Of a DNA stretch of 64,000 nt, positions 10,936 through 24,250 are shown in pieces (positions within the stretch are counted from its first letter, which is position 1; every line of letters begins with the position of its first letter). Source of the stretch: Homarus americanus (taxonomy: Eukaryota > Arthropoda > Malacostraca > Decapoda > Nephropidae). Made by a program: the position numbers and the translations under genes. Location of the stretch: NCBI RefSeq assembly GCF_018991925.1, contig NW_024729754.1, positions 117,937-181,936 on the forward strand, written 5' to 3'. The notes beneath the pieces are model-generated. The model ran no database searches, was not told the origin of the DNA, and worked only from the letters and a program-made list of their open reading frames with translations.

Positions 10936-13334
10936 TCAGGAGCCTTTGTTATTCTCGACCAGGGGACTTTGTTATACTCGATGAGGGGCCTTTGTTAAAC
11001 TCGATCAGGGGCCATTGTTATACTCGATCAGCGGACTTTGTTATACTCGATCAGGGGACTTTGTTATACTCGATCAGGGGGCTTTGTTTTACTCTATCAG
11101 GAAACTTTGTTATACTCGATCAGGGGCCTTTGTTATAATCGTTCAGGGGACTTTGTTATACTCGATCAATGGACTTTGTTATACTCGATCAGGGGACTTT
11201 GTTATACTCGATCAGGGGGCTTTGTTTTACTCGATTAGGATACTTTGTTATACTCGATCAGTGGCCTTTGTTATACCCGATTAGGGGACTTTTTATACTC
11301 GATCAGGGGACTTTGTTATACTCTATGAGGGGGCTTTGTTATACTCCATCAGGGAACTCTGTTATACTCGGTGAGGGGACTTTGTTATACTCGATCAGGG
11401 GACTTTGTTATGCTCGTTCAGGGGACTTTGTTAAACTTGATCAGTTGACTTTGATATACTCGTTCAGGGGGCTTTGTTATACTCGATCAGCGGGCTTTGT
11501 TATACTTGATCAGGGGCCTTTGTTATAATCGTTCAGGGGACTTTGTTATACTCGATCAGGGGACTTTGTTATACTCGATCAGGGACTTTGTTATATACTC
11601 GATCAAGGGACGCTGTTATAATCGTTCCAATGGACTTTGTTATATAGATCATAGGACTGTTATTCTCGATCATAGGAATTTGTTATACTCGATGAGCCTT
11701 TATTTATACTCGATGAGGGACTTTGTTCCTAACTCGATCAGAATTTGTTATACTCGATCGAGACTTCGTTATATTCGATGAGGACTTTGTTATACTCGAT
11801 CATGGGACTTTGTTATACTCGATGAGGGCCTTTATTTATACTCTATCAGGGGCCCTTGTTACTTTTAATCAGGGGACTTTGTTATACTCGATCAGGGGAC
11901 TTTGTTATACTCTATGAGGGGGCTTTGTTATACTCGATCAGGGAACTTTGTTATACTCGGTGAGGGGTCTTTGTTATACTCGATCGGGGACTTTGTTTTA
12001 CTTGATTAGGGGTTTTGTTATACCCGATGAGGGGACTTTGTTCTATTCGTTCAGGGGACTTTGTTATACTGGATCAAGGGTTTTTGTTATACTCGATGAG
12101 GGGACTTTGTTATACTCGATCAGGGGCCTTTGTTATACTCGATCAGGGTCCTTTGTTATACTCGATCAGGGGACGTTGTTATTCTCGAACAGGGCTTTGT
12201 TATACTCGATCAGGGAACTTTGTTATACTCGTTCAAGGGCCTTTGTTATACTCGATCAGGGGACTTTGTTATACTCGACCAGGGGACTTTGTATACTCGA
12301 TGAGGGACCTTTGTTATACTTGATCAGGGTGCTTTGTTATACTCGATCAGGGGACTTTGTTATTCTCGATAAGGGGGACTTTGTTATACTCGATCAGGGG
12401 GCTTTTTATACTCGGTTATGGAACTTTGTTATACTCGATCAGGGGAATTTGTTTTACTCGATCAGGGGACTTTGTTATACTCGATCAGGGGGCTTTGTTA
12501 TACTCGATCAGGGAACTTTGTTATACTCGTTCAGTGGCCTTTGTTATAATTGTTCAGGGAACTTTGTTATACTCGATCAGGGGAGTTTTTTATTCTCGAC
12601 CAGGGGACTTTATTATACTCGGTCAGGGGCCTTTGTTATACTCGATCAGGGGACTTTCTTATACTCTTTCAGGGGACATTGTTATACTCGATCAGGGATC
12701 TTTGTTATACTCGATTAGGGAACTTTGTTATACTCGATGAGGGGACTTTGTTATACTCGATCAGGGGACTTTGTTATACTCGATCAGGGGACTTTGTTAT
12801 ACTCAATCAACGGACTTTGTTATACTCGATCAGGGGACTGTGTTATACTCGATCAGGGGACTTTGTTATACTCGATCAGGGGGCTTTGTTTTACTCGATC
12901 AGGAAACTTTGTTATACTCGATCAGGGCCTTTATTTATAATCGTTCAGGGATTTTGTTATACTCGATCAGGGATTTTGTTATACTCGATCAGGGGCCTTT
13001 GTTATACTCGATCAGTGGACTTTGTTATACTCGACAAGGGGACTTTGTTATACTCGATCAGGGGCCCTTGTTATACTCGATGAGGGGCCTTTGTTATACT
13101 CGATGAGGGGACTTTTTTCTACTCAAACAGGGGAATTTGTTATACTCGATCAGGGGACTTCGTTATATTCGATTAGGGGACTTTTTTATACTCGATCATG
13201 GGACTTTGTTATACTCGATGAGGGGCCTTTGTTATACTCGATCAGGGGCCTTTGTTATACTCGATCAGGGGAATTTGTTATACTCTATGAGGGGGCTTTG
13301 TTATACTCGATCAAGAACTTTGTTATATACTTTC

Positions 13335-14320
13335 GGTGAGGGACTTTGTTATACTCGATCAAGGGGACTTTGTTGTACTCGATCAGGGGACTTTGTTATT
13401 CTCATCCAGGGAGTTTGTTATACTCGACCAGGGACTTTGTTATACTCGATGAGACGCTGTTAAACTCGATGAGGGGCCTTTGTTATATACTCGACCAGGG
13501 ACTTTGTTACTCTCGATCAGGGCCTCCTGTTAAACTCGATCAGGGGCCTTTGTTATACTCGATCAGGGGACTTTGTTACACTCGATCAGGTGACTTTGTT
13601 ATACTCGATCAGGGGGCTTTGTTATACTCGATCAGGGGGCTTTGTTATACACGATCAGTGAACTTTGTTATACTCGGTCAGGGGCCTTTGTTATAATCGT
13701 TTAAGGGACTTTGTTATACTCGATCAGGGGACTTTGTTATACTCGATCAGCGGACTTTGTTATACTCAACCAGGGGAGTTTGTTATACTCGACCAGGGGA
13801 CTTTATTATACTCAATCAGGGGACTTTCTTATACTTGATCAGGGGACTTTGTTATACTCAATCAGGGGACTTTGTTATACTCGATCAGGGGACTTTGTTA
13901 TACCCGATCAGGGGACTTTGTTATACTCGATCAGGGGGCTTTCTTTTACTCGATCAGGAAACTTTGTTATACTCGATCAGGGGCCTTTGTTATAATCGTT
14001 CAGGGGACTTTGTTATACTCGATCAGGGCACATTGTTATACTCGATCATGGGATTTTGTTATACTCGATCAGGGGACATTGTTATATTCGATGAGGGGAC
14101 TTTGTTATTCTCGATCATGGGACTTTGTTATACTCGATGAGGGGCCTTTGTTATACTCGACGAGGGGACTTTATTCTACTCGATCAGGGTAATTTGCTAT
14201 ACTCGATCAGGGGACTTCGTTATATTCCATGAGGGGACTTTGTTATACTCGATCATGGGACTTTGTTATACTCGATGAGGGGCCTCTGTTATACTCGATG
14301 AGGGGCCTTTGTTATAATCG
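13335..14320 (+). repeat. ~989-bp higher-order unit B, copy 1
   Basis: This is the first of two abutting copies offset by 989 bp, which is exactly 43 monomers. Marker order is TTGTTGTACTC, CACGATCAG, TTTAAGGGAC, GATCAGCGGAC, CCAGGGGACTTTATTATAC, GGGGGCTTTCTTTTACTCG, GGAAACTTTG, GATCAGGGCACATTG, GATCATGGGATTTTG, GGGGACTTTATTC, GGGGACTTCG and TATTCCATGAGG. The first 130 bp contain indels, including ACGCTG in place of ACTTTG at 13454. Confidence 0.88.
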
Positions 14321-15300
14321 TTCAGGGGACTTTGTTATACTCGATCAGGGGACTTTGTTGTACTCAATCAGGGGACTTTGTTATACTCAACCAGGGGAGT
14401 TTGTTATACTCGACCAGGGGACTTTGTTTTACTCGATGAGGGGCCTTTGTTAAACTCGATGAGGGGCCTTTGTTATACTCGACCAGGGGACTTTGTTATA
14501 CTCGATTAGGGGCCTCTGTTAAACTCGATCAGGGGCCTTTGTTATACTCGATCAGGGGACTTTGTTACACTCGATCAGGTGACTTTGTTATACTCGATCA
14601 GGGGGCTTTGTTATACTCGATGAGGGGGCTTTGTTATACACGATCAGGGAACTTTGTTATACTCTGTCAGGGGCCTTTGTTATAATCGTTCAAGGGACTT
14701 TGTTATACTCGATCAGGGGACTTTGTTATACTCGATCAGCGGACTTTGTTATACTCGACCAGGGGAGTTTGTTATACAAGACCAGGGGACTTTATTATAC
14801 TCGATCAGGGGACTTTCTTATACTTGATCAGGGGACTTTGTTATACTCAATCAGGGGACTTTGTTATACTCGATCAGGGGACTTTGTTATACTCGATCAG
14901 GGGACTTTGTTATACTCGATCAGGGGGCTTTCTTTTACTCGATCAGGAAACTTTGTTATACTCGATCAGGGGCCTTTGTTATAATCGTTCAGGGGACTTT
15001 GTTATACTCGATCAGGGCACATTGTTATACTCGATCATGGGATTTTGTTATACTCGATCAGGGGACTTTGTTATATTCGATGAGGGAACTTTGTTATTCT
15101 CGATCATGGGACTTTGTTATACTCGATGAGGGGCCTTTGTTATACTCGATGAGGGGACTTTATTCTACTCGATCAGGGTAATTTGTTATACTCGATCAGG
15201 GGACTTCGTTATATTCCATGAGGGGACTTTGTTATACTCGATCATGGGACTTTGTTATACTCGATGAGGGGCCTTTGTTATACTCCATGAGGGGCCTTTG
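14321..15300 (+). repeat. ~989-bp higher-order unit B, copy 2
   Basis: This is a tandem duplicate of 13335-14320. The private variants recur 989 bp later, for example 13757 to 14746, 13872 to 14861 and 14229 to 15218. The copies differ by scattered substitutions and almost no indels after 13520. The match ends near 15300, where this copy passes into CTCTATGAGGGGGC monomers. Confidence 0.9.
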
Positions 15301-15789
15301 TTATACCCGATCAGGGGACTTTGTTATACTCGATCAGGGGACTTTGTTATCCTCTATGAGGGGGCTTTGTTATACTCGATCAGGGAACTTTGTTATACTC
15401 GGTGAGGGGACTTTGTTATACTCGATCGGGGACTTTGTTATGCTCGATCAGGGGCCTTTCTTTTACTCGATCAGGAAACTTTGTTATACTCGATCAGGGG
15501 CCTTTGTTATAACGTTCAGGGGACTTTGTTATACTCGATCAGGGCACATTGTTATACTCGATCAGGGGACTTTGTTATACTCGCTCAGGGGACTTTGTTA
15601 TATTCGATGAGGGGACTTTGTTATTCTCGATCATGGGACTTTGTTATACTCGATCAGGGGGCTTTCTTTTACTCGATCAGGAAACTTTGTTATACTCGAT
15701 CAAGGGCCTTTGTTATAATCGTTCAGGGGACTGTGTTCTATTCGTTCAGGGGACTTTCTTATACTCAATGAGGGGGCTTTGTTGTACCC

Positions 15790-16830
15790 GATCTGGGGGC
15801 TTTGTTATACTTGATTAGGGGCCTTTGTTATAATCGTTCAGGGGACTTTGTTATACTCGATCAGGGGACTTTGTTATACTCGATCAGGAGACTTTGTTAT
15901 ACTCGACCAGGGGAGTTTGTTATACTCGACCAGGGGACTTTGTTATACTCGATGAGGGGCCTTTGTTATACTCGACCAGGGGACTTTGTTATACTCGATC
16001 AGGGGCCTCTGTTAAACTCGATCAGGGGCCTTTTGTTATACCCGATCAGGGGACTTTTGTTATACTCGATCAGGTGACTTTGTTGTTTCCGATGAGGGGC
16101 TTTGTTATACTCGATCAGGGGCTTTGTTGGTACACGATCAGGGAAATTCTTATATATATCTAATAGGGGCCTGGTTATACTCGATCAGGGAAGCTTTGAT
16201 ATACGAGATCAGAACTCGTTATTATACTCGGTCAGGGCCTTGTTATAATCGCCGTTCAAGGACTTTGCGAGTACTTGATTAGGACTCGGTTATACCTCGA
16301 TCAGCAGACTTTGTTATACTCGACCAGGGAGTTTGTTATACTCGACCAGGGACTTGGTAATACCTGATCAGGGACTTTTGGTTATACTCTGGATCAGGGA
16401 CTTTGAGCAGGCTTCAAATCAGGGGACTTTGTTATACTCGATCAGGGGACTTTGTTATACTCGATCAGGGGACTTTGTTATACTCGATCAGGGGGCTTTC
16501 TTTTACTCTATCAGGAAACTTTGTTATACTCGATCAGGGGCCTTTGTTATAATCGTTCAGAGGACTTTGTTATACTCGATCAGGGCACATTGTTATACTC
16601 GTTCAGGGGACTTTGTTATACTCGATCAGGGGACTTTGTTATATTCGATGAGGGGACTTTGTTATTCTCGATCATGGGACTTTGTTATACTCGATGAGGG
16701 GCCTTTGTTATACTCGATGAGGGGACTTTGTTCTACTCGATCAGGGTAATTTGTTATACTCGATCAGGGGACTTCGTTATATTCCATGAGGGGACTTTGT
16801 TATATTCGATCATGGGCCTTTGTTATACTC
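15790..16830 (+). repeat. ~989-bp higher-order unit B, copy 3, partly degraded
   Basis: Both ends align to unit B. 15790-16070 matches the part of the unit around the GGGGCCTCTGTTAAAC monomer, and 16430-16830 matches from GGGGGCTTTCTTTTACTC through TATTCCATGAGG. The middle, 16130-16430, is indel-rich but still shows the unit's landmarks in order: GGTCAGGGCC, CGTTCAAGGAC, GATCAGCAGAC, CGACCAGGGAG. It is therefore a third copy with a damaged centre. Confidence 0.75.
16130..16430 (+). other. degraded satellite patch inside unit B copy 3
   Basis: It contains strings such as TTCTTATATATATCTAATAGG, GAACTCGTTATTATAC, TAATCGCCGTTCAAGG and TTGAGCAGGCTTCAAATC. Alignment to 14635-14880 explains each as an indel-rich version of an intact monomer, so the patch is not a separate element. 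Inference: unpolished consensus, or one fast-decaying segment. Confidence 0.6.
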
Positions 16831-18374
16831 GATGAGGGCCTTTGTTATACTCGATCAGGGGCCTTTGTTATACCCGATCAGGGGACTTTGTTATACTCGA
16901 TCAGGGGACTTTGTTATATACTCCTATGGGGAACTTTGTTATACTCGATCAGGAACTTTGTTATACTCGGTGAGGACTTTGTTATACTCGATCCGGGGAC
17001 TTTCTTCCTCGATCGAAGTTTCTTATACCCAGTGGGGACTTTGTTATACTCGATCAGGGGCCTTTGTTATACTTGATCGAGGGTTTTGTTATACTCAATG
17101 AGGCCTTTTGTTTATACTCGATTAGAATCCTTTGTTATACTCGCTCAAGGGACTTTGTTATACTCGTTCAGGAGACTTTGTTTTACTCGATCAGGGGACT
17201 TTGTTATACTAGATCAAGGACTTTGTTATCCTCGATCAGAGGACTTTGTTATACTCGATGAGGGGGCTTTGTTATACTCGATCAGGGAACTTTGTTATAT
17301 TCGATGAGGGGACTTTGTTATACTCGATTAGGGGCCATTTTTATACTCGATCAGGAGACTTTGTTATACTCGACCAGGGGAGTTTGTTATACTCGACCAG
17401 GGGACTTTGTTATACTCGATGAGGGCGCTGTTAAGAAAGCTCGATGAGGGGCCTTTATTTATACTCGACCAGGGACTTTGTTATACTCGATCATAGGGGC
17501 CTCTGTTAAACTCCGATGAGGGCCTTTGTTATACTCGATCAGGGGACTTTGTTATATGATCAGGTAGCTTTGTTATACTCGATCAGGGGCTTTGTTATAC
17601 TTGATCAGGGGACTTTGTTATACTCTATGAGGGGGGCTTTGTTATACTCCATTAGGGAACTTTGTTATACTCGGTGAGGGGACTTTGTTATACTCGATCA
17701 CGGGACTTTGTTATACTCGTTCAGAAGACTTTGTTAAACTTGATCAGGGGACTTTGTTATACTCGATTAGGGGACTTTGTTTTACTCGTTCAGGGGACTT
17801 TGTTATACTTGATAAGGGGCCCTGTTATAATCGTTCAGGGACTTGTTATACCGATCAGACTTTTGTTATACCTGATCAGGGCCTTGTTATACTAGAAGAT
17901 CATGGTACTTATTATACCTCGATGAGGGGCCTTTGTTGCACTCTCATGAGGGCCTCGGTTACACCCGATCAGGGACTTTGTTATACTCGATCAGGGGACT
18001 TTGTTATACTTTATGAGGTGGCTTTGTTATACTCGATCAGGGAACTTTGTTATACTCGGTGAGGGGACTTTGTTATACGCGATCAGGGGACTTTGTTATA
18101 CTGGTTCAGGGGAAGTTGATATACTTGAGCAGGGGACTTTGTAATACTCGATGAGGGGGCTTTGTTATACTCAATCAGAGGGCTTTGTTATACTTGATAT
18201 GGTCCCTTTATTATAATCGTTCAGGGGACTTTGTTATACTCGATCAGTGGACTTTGTTATACTCGGTCAGGGGACTTTGTTATACTCGATGAGGGGCCTT
18301 TGTTATACTCGATGAGGGGACTGTGTTTTACTCGTTCAGGGGACTTTGTTATACTCGATCAGGGGACTTTGTTA

Positions 18375-19300
18375 TACTCGAATAGGGGCCTTTGTTAAAC
18401 TCGATCAAAGGCCTTTGTTATTCGCGATGAGGGGTCTTTGTTAAACTCGTTTAGGGGACTTTGTTCTACTCGTTCAGGGGACTTTGTTATACTCTATGAG
18501 GGGGGCTTTGTTATACTCCATCAGGGAACTTTGTTTTACTCAGTGAGGGGACTTTGTTATACTCGATCAGGGGACTTTTTTATACTCGATCAGATGGCTT
18601 TGTCATACTCGATCAGGGAACTTTGTTATACTCGATCAGGGGCCTTTGTTATAATCGTTCAGGGGACATTGTTATACTCGATCAGGGGACTTTATTATAC
18701 TCAATCAGGGGACTTTTTTATACTCGAACAGGGGAGTTTGTTATACTCGATTAGGGACCTTTGTTAAACTCCGCTGATCAGGGCTTTCTCGGTTATACTC
18801 GATCAGGGACTTTGTTATACCTGATCAGGGGGCATTGTTTACCCGATGAGGAAGCTGGTTATACTCGATCAGGGACTTTGTTATACCTCGACCAGGGTCT
18901 TGCTATACTCTCGATCAGGGGCCTTTGTTTTACTCGATCCGGAAACTTTGTTATACTCGATCAGGGGCTTTTGTTATAATCGTTCAGGAGACTTTGTTAT
19001 ACTCGATCAGGGGACTTTATTATACTCAATCAGAGGACTTTGTTATACTCGATCAGGGGACTTTGTTATACTCGATCAGGGGACTTTGTTTTACTCGATC
19101 AGGAAACTTTGTTATACTCGATGAGGGGCCTTTGTTATAATCGTTCAGGGGATTTTGTTATACTCGATCAGGGGATTTTGTTATACTCGATCAGGGGACT
19201 TTGTTATACTCGATCAGGGGACTTTGTTATATTCGATGAGGGGACTTTGTTATTCTCGATCATAGGACTTTGTTATTCTCGATGAGGGGCCTTTGTTATA
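18375..19300 (+). repeat. higher-order unit D, copy 1
   Basis: Ordered markers are TCGAATAGGGGCC, GATCAAAGGCC, GGGACTTTGTTCTACTCG, TATGAGGGGGGC, CTCCATCAGGG, CTCAGTGAGG, GATCAGATGGC (about 18590), CGAACAGGGGAG, GATCCGGAAAC (18937) and GATCATAGGAC. The same order recurs at 19890-20930 and 23150-24250. The 18770-18900 portion is indel-rich. Confidence 0.75.
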
Positions 19301-19529
19301 CTCGATGAGGGGACTTTGTTATACTCGATCAGGGAACTTTGTTATATTCGATGAGGGGACTTTGTTATACTCGATTAGGGGCCATTGTTATACTCGATCA
19401 GGGGAGTTTGTTATTCTCGAATATTGCACTTTGTTATAATCGTTCAGGCGACTTTGTTATACTCGATCAGGGACTTTGTTATACTCGATCAGGGGACTTT
19501 GTTATACTCTATCAGGGGACTTTGTTATA

Positions 19530-19770
19530 CTCGACCAGGGGTGTTTGTTATACTCGATCAGGGGCCTATGTTATACTTGATGAGGGGGCTTTGTTATACT
19601 CGATCAGGGGACTTTCTTATTCTCGATGAGGGGGACTTTGTTATACTCGATCAGTGGGCTTTGTTATACTCGATCAGGGAACATTGTTATACTCGATCAG
19701 GGGCCTTTGTTATACTCGTTCACGCGCCTTTGTTATATTCGATCAGGGGCCTTTGTTATTCTCGACCAGG
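19530..19770 (+). repeat. higher-order block A, copy 3
   Basis: It has the block A order: CGACCAGGGGTG, GCCTATGTTATAC at about 19563, TTGATGAGGGGGC, GGGGACTTTCTTATTCTCG, GATCAGTGGGC, then GTTCACGCGCC. It runs directly into the collapsed stretch that begins near 19797. Confidence 0.82.
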
Positions 19771-19796
19771 GACTTTGTTATACTCGATGAGGGCCT

Positions 19797-20060
19797 TTGT
19801 TAAACTCGATGGGACTTTGTTATACTCCATGTTATACTCGAGGGGACTTGGGGACTGTGTGTTACTCTCGATCAGGGGACTTTGTTATACTCAATAGGGG
19901 CCTTTGTTTATTTGTTATAGAGTCTTTGTTAAACTCGAGGGGACTTTGTTCTACTCGTTCAGGACTTTGTTATACTTATGTTTGTTATACTCCATCAGGG
20001 AACTTTGTTTTACGTGAGGGGACTTTGTTATACTCGAGGGGACTTTTGTTGGCTTTGTCA
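19797..20060 (+). other. collapsed, indel-rich satellite stretch
   Basis: Monomers are cut short at the CGATCA end, giving junctions such as ACTCCATGTTATACTCGAGGGG, TTTGTTTATTTGTTATAG and ATACTTATGTTTGTTATAC. The surviving pieces (GTCTTTGTTAAACTCG, GGGGACTTTGTTCTACTCG, CTCCATCAGGG, GGCTTTGTCATAC) follow the order of unit D at 18375-18640. This is unit D with internal deletions, or a bad consensus of it. Confidence 0.6.
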
Positions 20061-20930
20061 TACTCGATCAGGGAACTTTGTTATACTCGATCAGGGGCCT
20101 TTGTTATAATCGTTCAGGGGACATTGTTATACTCGATCAGGGGACTTTGTTATACTCCATCAGGGGACTTTGTGATACTCGACCTGGGGAGTTTGTTATA
20201 CTCGATTAGGGACCTTTGTTAAACTCGATCAGGGGCTTTTGTTATACTCGATCAGGGGACTTTGTTATACTCGATCAGGGGGCATTGTTTTACTCGATCA
20301 GGAAGCTTTGTTATAATCGATCAGTGGACTTTGTTATACTCGACCAGGGGTCTTTGTTATACTCGATCAGGGGCCTTTGTTATACTTGATGAGGGGGCTT
20401 TGTTATACTCGATCAGGGGACTTTCTTATTCTCGGTCAGGGGGACTTTGTTATACTCGATCAGGGGGCTTTGTTATACTCGATCAATGAACTTTGTTATA
20501 CTCGATCAGGGGCCTTTGTTTTACTCGATCCGGAAACTTTGTTATACTCGATCAGGGCCTTTGTTATAATCGTTCAGGGACTTTGTTATACTCGGATCAG
20601 GGGACTTTGTTATACTCAATCAGAGGACTTTGTTATACCTGACAGGGACTTTTGTTATACTCGGGATCAGGGACTTTTGTTTTACCTGATCAGGAACTTT
20701 GTTATACTCGATCAGGGGCCTTGTTATAATCGTTCAGGGATTTTGTTATACTCGATCAGGGGATTTTGTTATACTCGATCAGGGGACTTTGTTATACTCG
20801 ATCAGGGGACTTTGTTATATTCGATGAGGGGACTTTGTTATTCTCGATCATGGGACTTTGTTATACTCGATGAGGGGCCTTTGTTATACTCGATGAGGGG
20901 ACTTTGTTCTACTCGATCAGGGAACTTTGT
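19890..20930 (+). repeat. higher-order unit D, copy 2
   Basis: From 20060 onward this copy is regular and follows unit D: CAGGGACCTTTGTTAAAC, GGGGGCATTGTTTTACTCG, TTGATGAGGGGGC, GACTTTCTTATTCTCGGTC, GATCCGGAAAC at 20528, then GATCATGGGAC. Its first 170 bp are collapsed, and 20570-20700 has further indels. Confidence 0.7.
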
Positions 20931-21299
20931 TATATTCGATGAGGGGACTTTGTTATACTCGATTAGGGGCCATTTTTATACTCGATCAGGGGACTTTGTT
21001 ATTCTCGAATAGGGCATTTTGTTATGATCGTTCAGGCGACTTTGTTATACTCGATCAAGGACTTTGTTATACTAGATCAGGGGACTTTGTTATACTCGAC
21101 CAGGGGAGTTTGTAATACTCAATCAGGGGACTTTGTTATTCTCGATCATGGTACTTTGTTATACTCGATCAGGGGCCTTTGTTATACTCGATCAGTGGAC
21201 TTTTTTATACTCGACAAGGGGACTTTGTTATACTCGATCAGGGGCCCTTGTTATACTCGATCAGGGGCCTTTGTTATACTCTATCAGGGGACTTTGTTA

Positions 21300-21520
21300 T
21301 ACTCAACCAGGGGTCTTTCTTATACTCGATCAGGGGCCTATGTTATACTTGATGAGGGGGCTTTGTTATACTCGATCAGGGGACTTTCTTATTCTCGATG
21401 AGGGGGACTTTGTTATACCCGATCAGTGGGCTTTGTTATACTCGATCAGAGAATATTGTTATACTCGATCAGGGGCCTTTGTTATACTCGTTCAGGCGCC
21501 TTTGTTATACTCGATGAGGG
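21300..21520 (+). repeat. higher-order block A, copy 4
   Basis: The block A order begins with CAACCAGGGGTC, a CG-to-CA form of the usual CGACCAGGGGTC. It continues with GCCTATGTTATAC at about 21337, TTGATGAGGGGGC, GGGGACTTTCTTATTCTCG, GATCAGTGGGC and GTTCAGGCGCC. The match with the other copies continues to about 22040. Confidence 0.85.
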
Positions 21521-23149
21521 GCCTTTGTTAAACTCGATCAGGGGCCATTGTTATACTCGATCAGCGGACTTTCTTATACTCGATCAGGGGACTTTGTTAT
21601 ACTGATCAGGGGGCTTCGGTTTTACTCGATCAGGGAACTTTGTTATACTCGATTAGGGGCCTTTGTTATAATCGTTCGGGGACTTTGTTATACTCAATCA
21701 GGGGACTTTGTTATACTCGATGAGGGGGCTTTGTTTTACTCGATTAGGAACTTTGTTATACTCGATCAGGGGCCTTTGTTATACCCGATTAGGGGACTTT
21801 GTTATACTCGATCAGGATACTTTGTTATACTCTATGAGGGGGCTTTGTTATACTCCATCAGGTAACTTTGTTATACTCGGTGAGGGGCCTTTGTTATATT
21901 CGATCAGGGGACTTTGTTATACTCGTTCAGGGGACTTTGTTAAACTTGATCAGGGGACTTTGTTATACTCGATCAGGGGGCTTTGTTATACTCGATCAGC
22001 AGGCTTTGTTATACTTGATCAGGGGCCTTTGTTATAATCGTTCAGGGGACTTTGTTATACTCGATCAGGGGACTTTGTTATACTCGATCAGGGGCCTTTG
22101 TTATACTAGATCATGGTACTTTGTTATACTCGATGAGGGGCCTTTGTTATACTCGATTAGGGGCCTTTGCTATACCCGATCAGGGGACTTTGTTATACTC
22201 GATCAGGGGACTTTGTTATGCTCTATGAGGTGGCTTTGTTACACTCGATCAGGGACCTTTGTTATACTCGGTGAGGGGACTTTGTTATACGCGATCAGGG
22301 GACTTTGTTATAGTCGTTCAGGGGAAGTTGATATACTTGAGCAGGGGACTTTGTAATACTCGATGAGGGGGCTATGTTATACTCAATCAGAGAGCTTTGT
22401 TATACTTGATATGGGGCCTTTGTTATAATCGTTCAGGGGACTTTGTTATACTCGATCAGTGGACTTTGTTATACTCGGTCAGGGGACTTTGTTATACTCG
22501 ATGAGGGGCCTTTGTTATACTCGATGAGGGGACTGTGTTATACTCGTTCAGGGGACTTTGTTATTCTCGATTAGGGGACTTTGTTATACTCGAATAGGGG
22601 CCTTTGTTTAACTCGATCAAAGGCCTTTGTTATTCTCGATGAGGGGTCTTTGTTAAACTCGATTAGGGGACTTTGTTCTACTCGTTCAGGGGACTTTGTT
22701 ATAATCTATGAGGGGGCTTTGTTATACTCCATCAGGGAACTTTGTTATACTCAGTGAGGGGACTTTGTTATAGTTGATCAGGGGACTTTTTTATACTCGA
22801 TCAGATGGCTTTGTTATACTCGATCAGGGAACTTTGTTATACTCGATCAGGGCCTTTGGTTATAATCGTTCAGGGACATTATACTCGATCAGGGACTTTG
22901 TTATACCCATCAGGGACTTGGTATACGACCAGGGGAGTTTGTTATACTCGATTAGGGCCTTTGTTAAACTCGATCAGGGGCTTTATTAAACTCGATCAGG
23001 GATTTTGTTATACTTCGACCAGGGGCATTGTTTTATTCGAGTAGAAACTTTGTTATACTCGATCAGGACTTTGTTATGCTCGACCAGGTGTCTTTGTTTT
23101 ACTCGATCAGGAAACTTTGTTATACTCGATCAGGGGACTTTGTTATACT

Positions 23150-24250
23150 CGAATAGGGGCCTTTGTTAAACTCGATCAAAGCCCTTTGTTATTCTCGATG
23201 AGGGGTCTTTGTTAATCTCGATTAGGGGACTTTGTTCTACTCGTTCAGGGGACTTTGTTATACTCTATGAGGGGGGCTTTGTTATACTCCATCAGTGAAC
23301 TTTGTTATACTCAGTGAGGGGACTTTGTTATACTCGATCAGGGGACTTTTTTATACTCGATCAGATGGCTTTGTTATACTCGATCAGGGAACTTTGTTAT
23401 TCTCGATCAGGGGCCTTTGTTATAATCGTTCAGGGGACATTGTTATACTCGATCAGGGGAGTTTGTTATACTCCATCAGGGGACTTGGTATACTCGACCA
23501 GGGGAGTTTGTTATACTCGATTAGGGGCCTTTGTTAAACTCGATAAGGGGCTTTTGTTATACTCGATCAGGGGACTTTGTTATACTCGACCAGGGGGCAT
23601 TGTTTTACTCGATCAGGAAACTTTGTTATACTCGATCAGGGGACTTTGTTATACTCGACCAGGGGTCTTTGTTATACTCGATCAGGGGCCTTTGTTATAC
23701 TTGATGAGGGGGCTTTGTTATACTCGATCAGGGGACTTTCTTATTCTCGGTCAGGGGGACTTTGTTATACTCGATCAGGGGCTTTGTTATACTCGATCAG
23801 GGAACTTTGTTATACTCGATTAGGGGCCTTTGTTTTACTCGATCCGGAAACTTTGTTATACTCGATCAGGGGCCTTTGTTATATTCGTTCAGGGGACTTT
23901 GTTATACTCGATCAGGGGACTTTGTTATACTCAATCAGAGGACTTTGTTATACTCGACCAGGGGACTTTGTTATACTCGATCAGGGGACTTTGTTATACT
24001 CGATGAGGGGGCTTTATTTTACTCGATCAGGAAACTTTGTTATACTCGATCAGGGGCCTTTGTTATAATCGTTCAGGGGATTTTGTTATACTCGATCAGG
24101 GGATTTTGTTATACTCGATCAGGGGACTTTGTTATACTCGAACAGGGGACTTTGTTATATTCGATGAGGGGACTTTGTTATTCTCGATCATGGGACTTTG
24201 TTATACTCGATGAGGTGCCTTTGTTATACTCGATGAGGGGACTTTGTTCT
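23150..24250 (+). repeat. higher-order unit D, copy 3
   Basis: This is the most regular copy of unit D: TCGAATAGGGGCC, GATCAAAGCCC, TATGAGGGGGGC, CTCCATCAGTG, CTCAGTGAGG, GATCAGATGGC (about 23360), GGGGGCATTGTTTTACTCG, GATCCGGAAAC at 23841, GATCATGGGAC. A partial earlier occurrence of its first half is at 22580-22880. Confidence 0.8.

Noticed and set aside
19797..20060. Inserted mobile element
   Set aside because: Every fragment is a truncated monomer in unit D order. There are no terminal repeats, target-site duplications or coding remnants.
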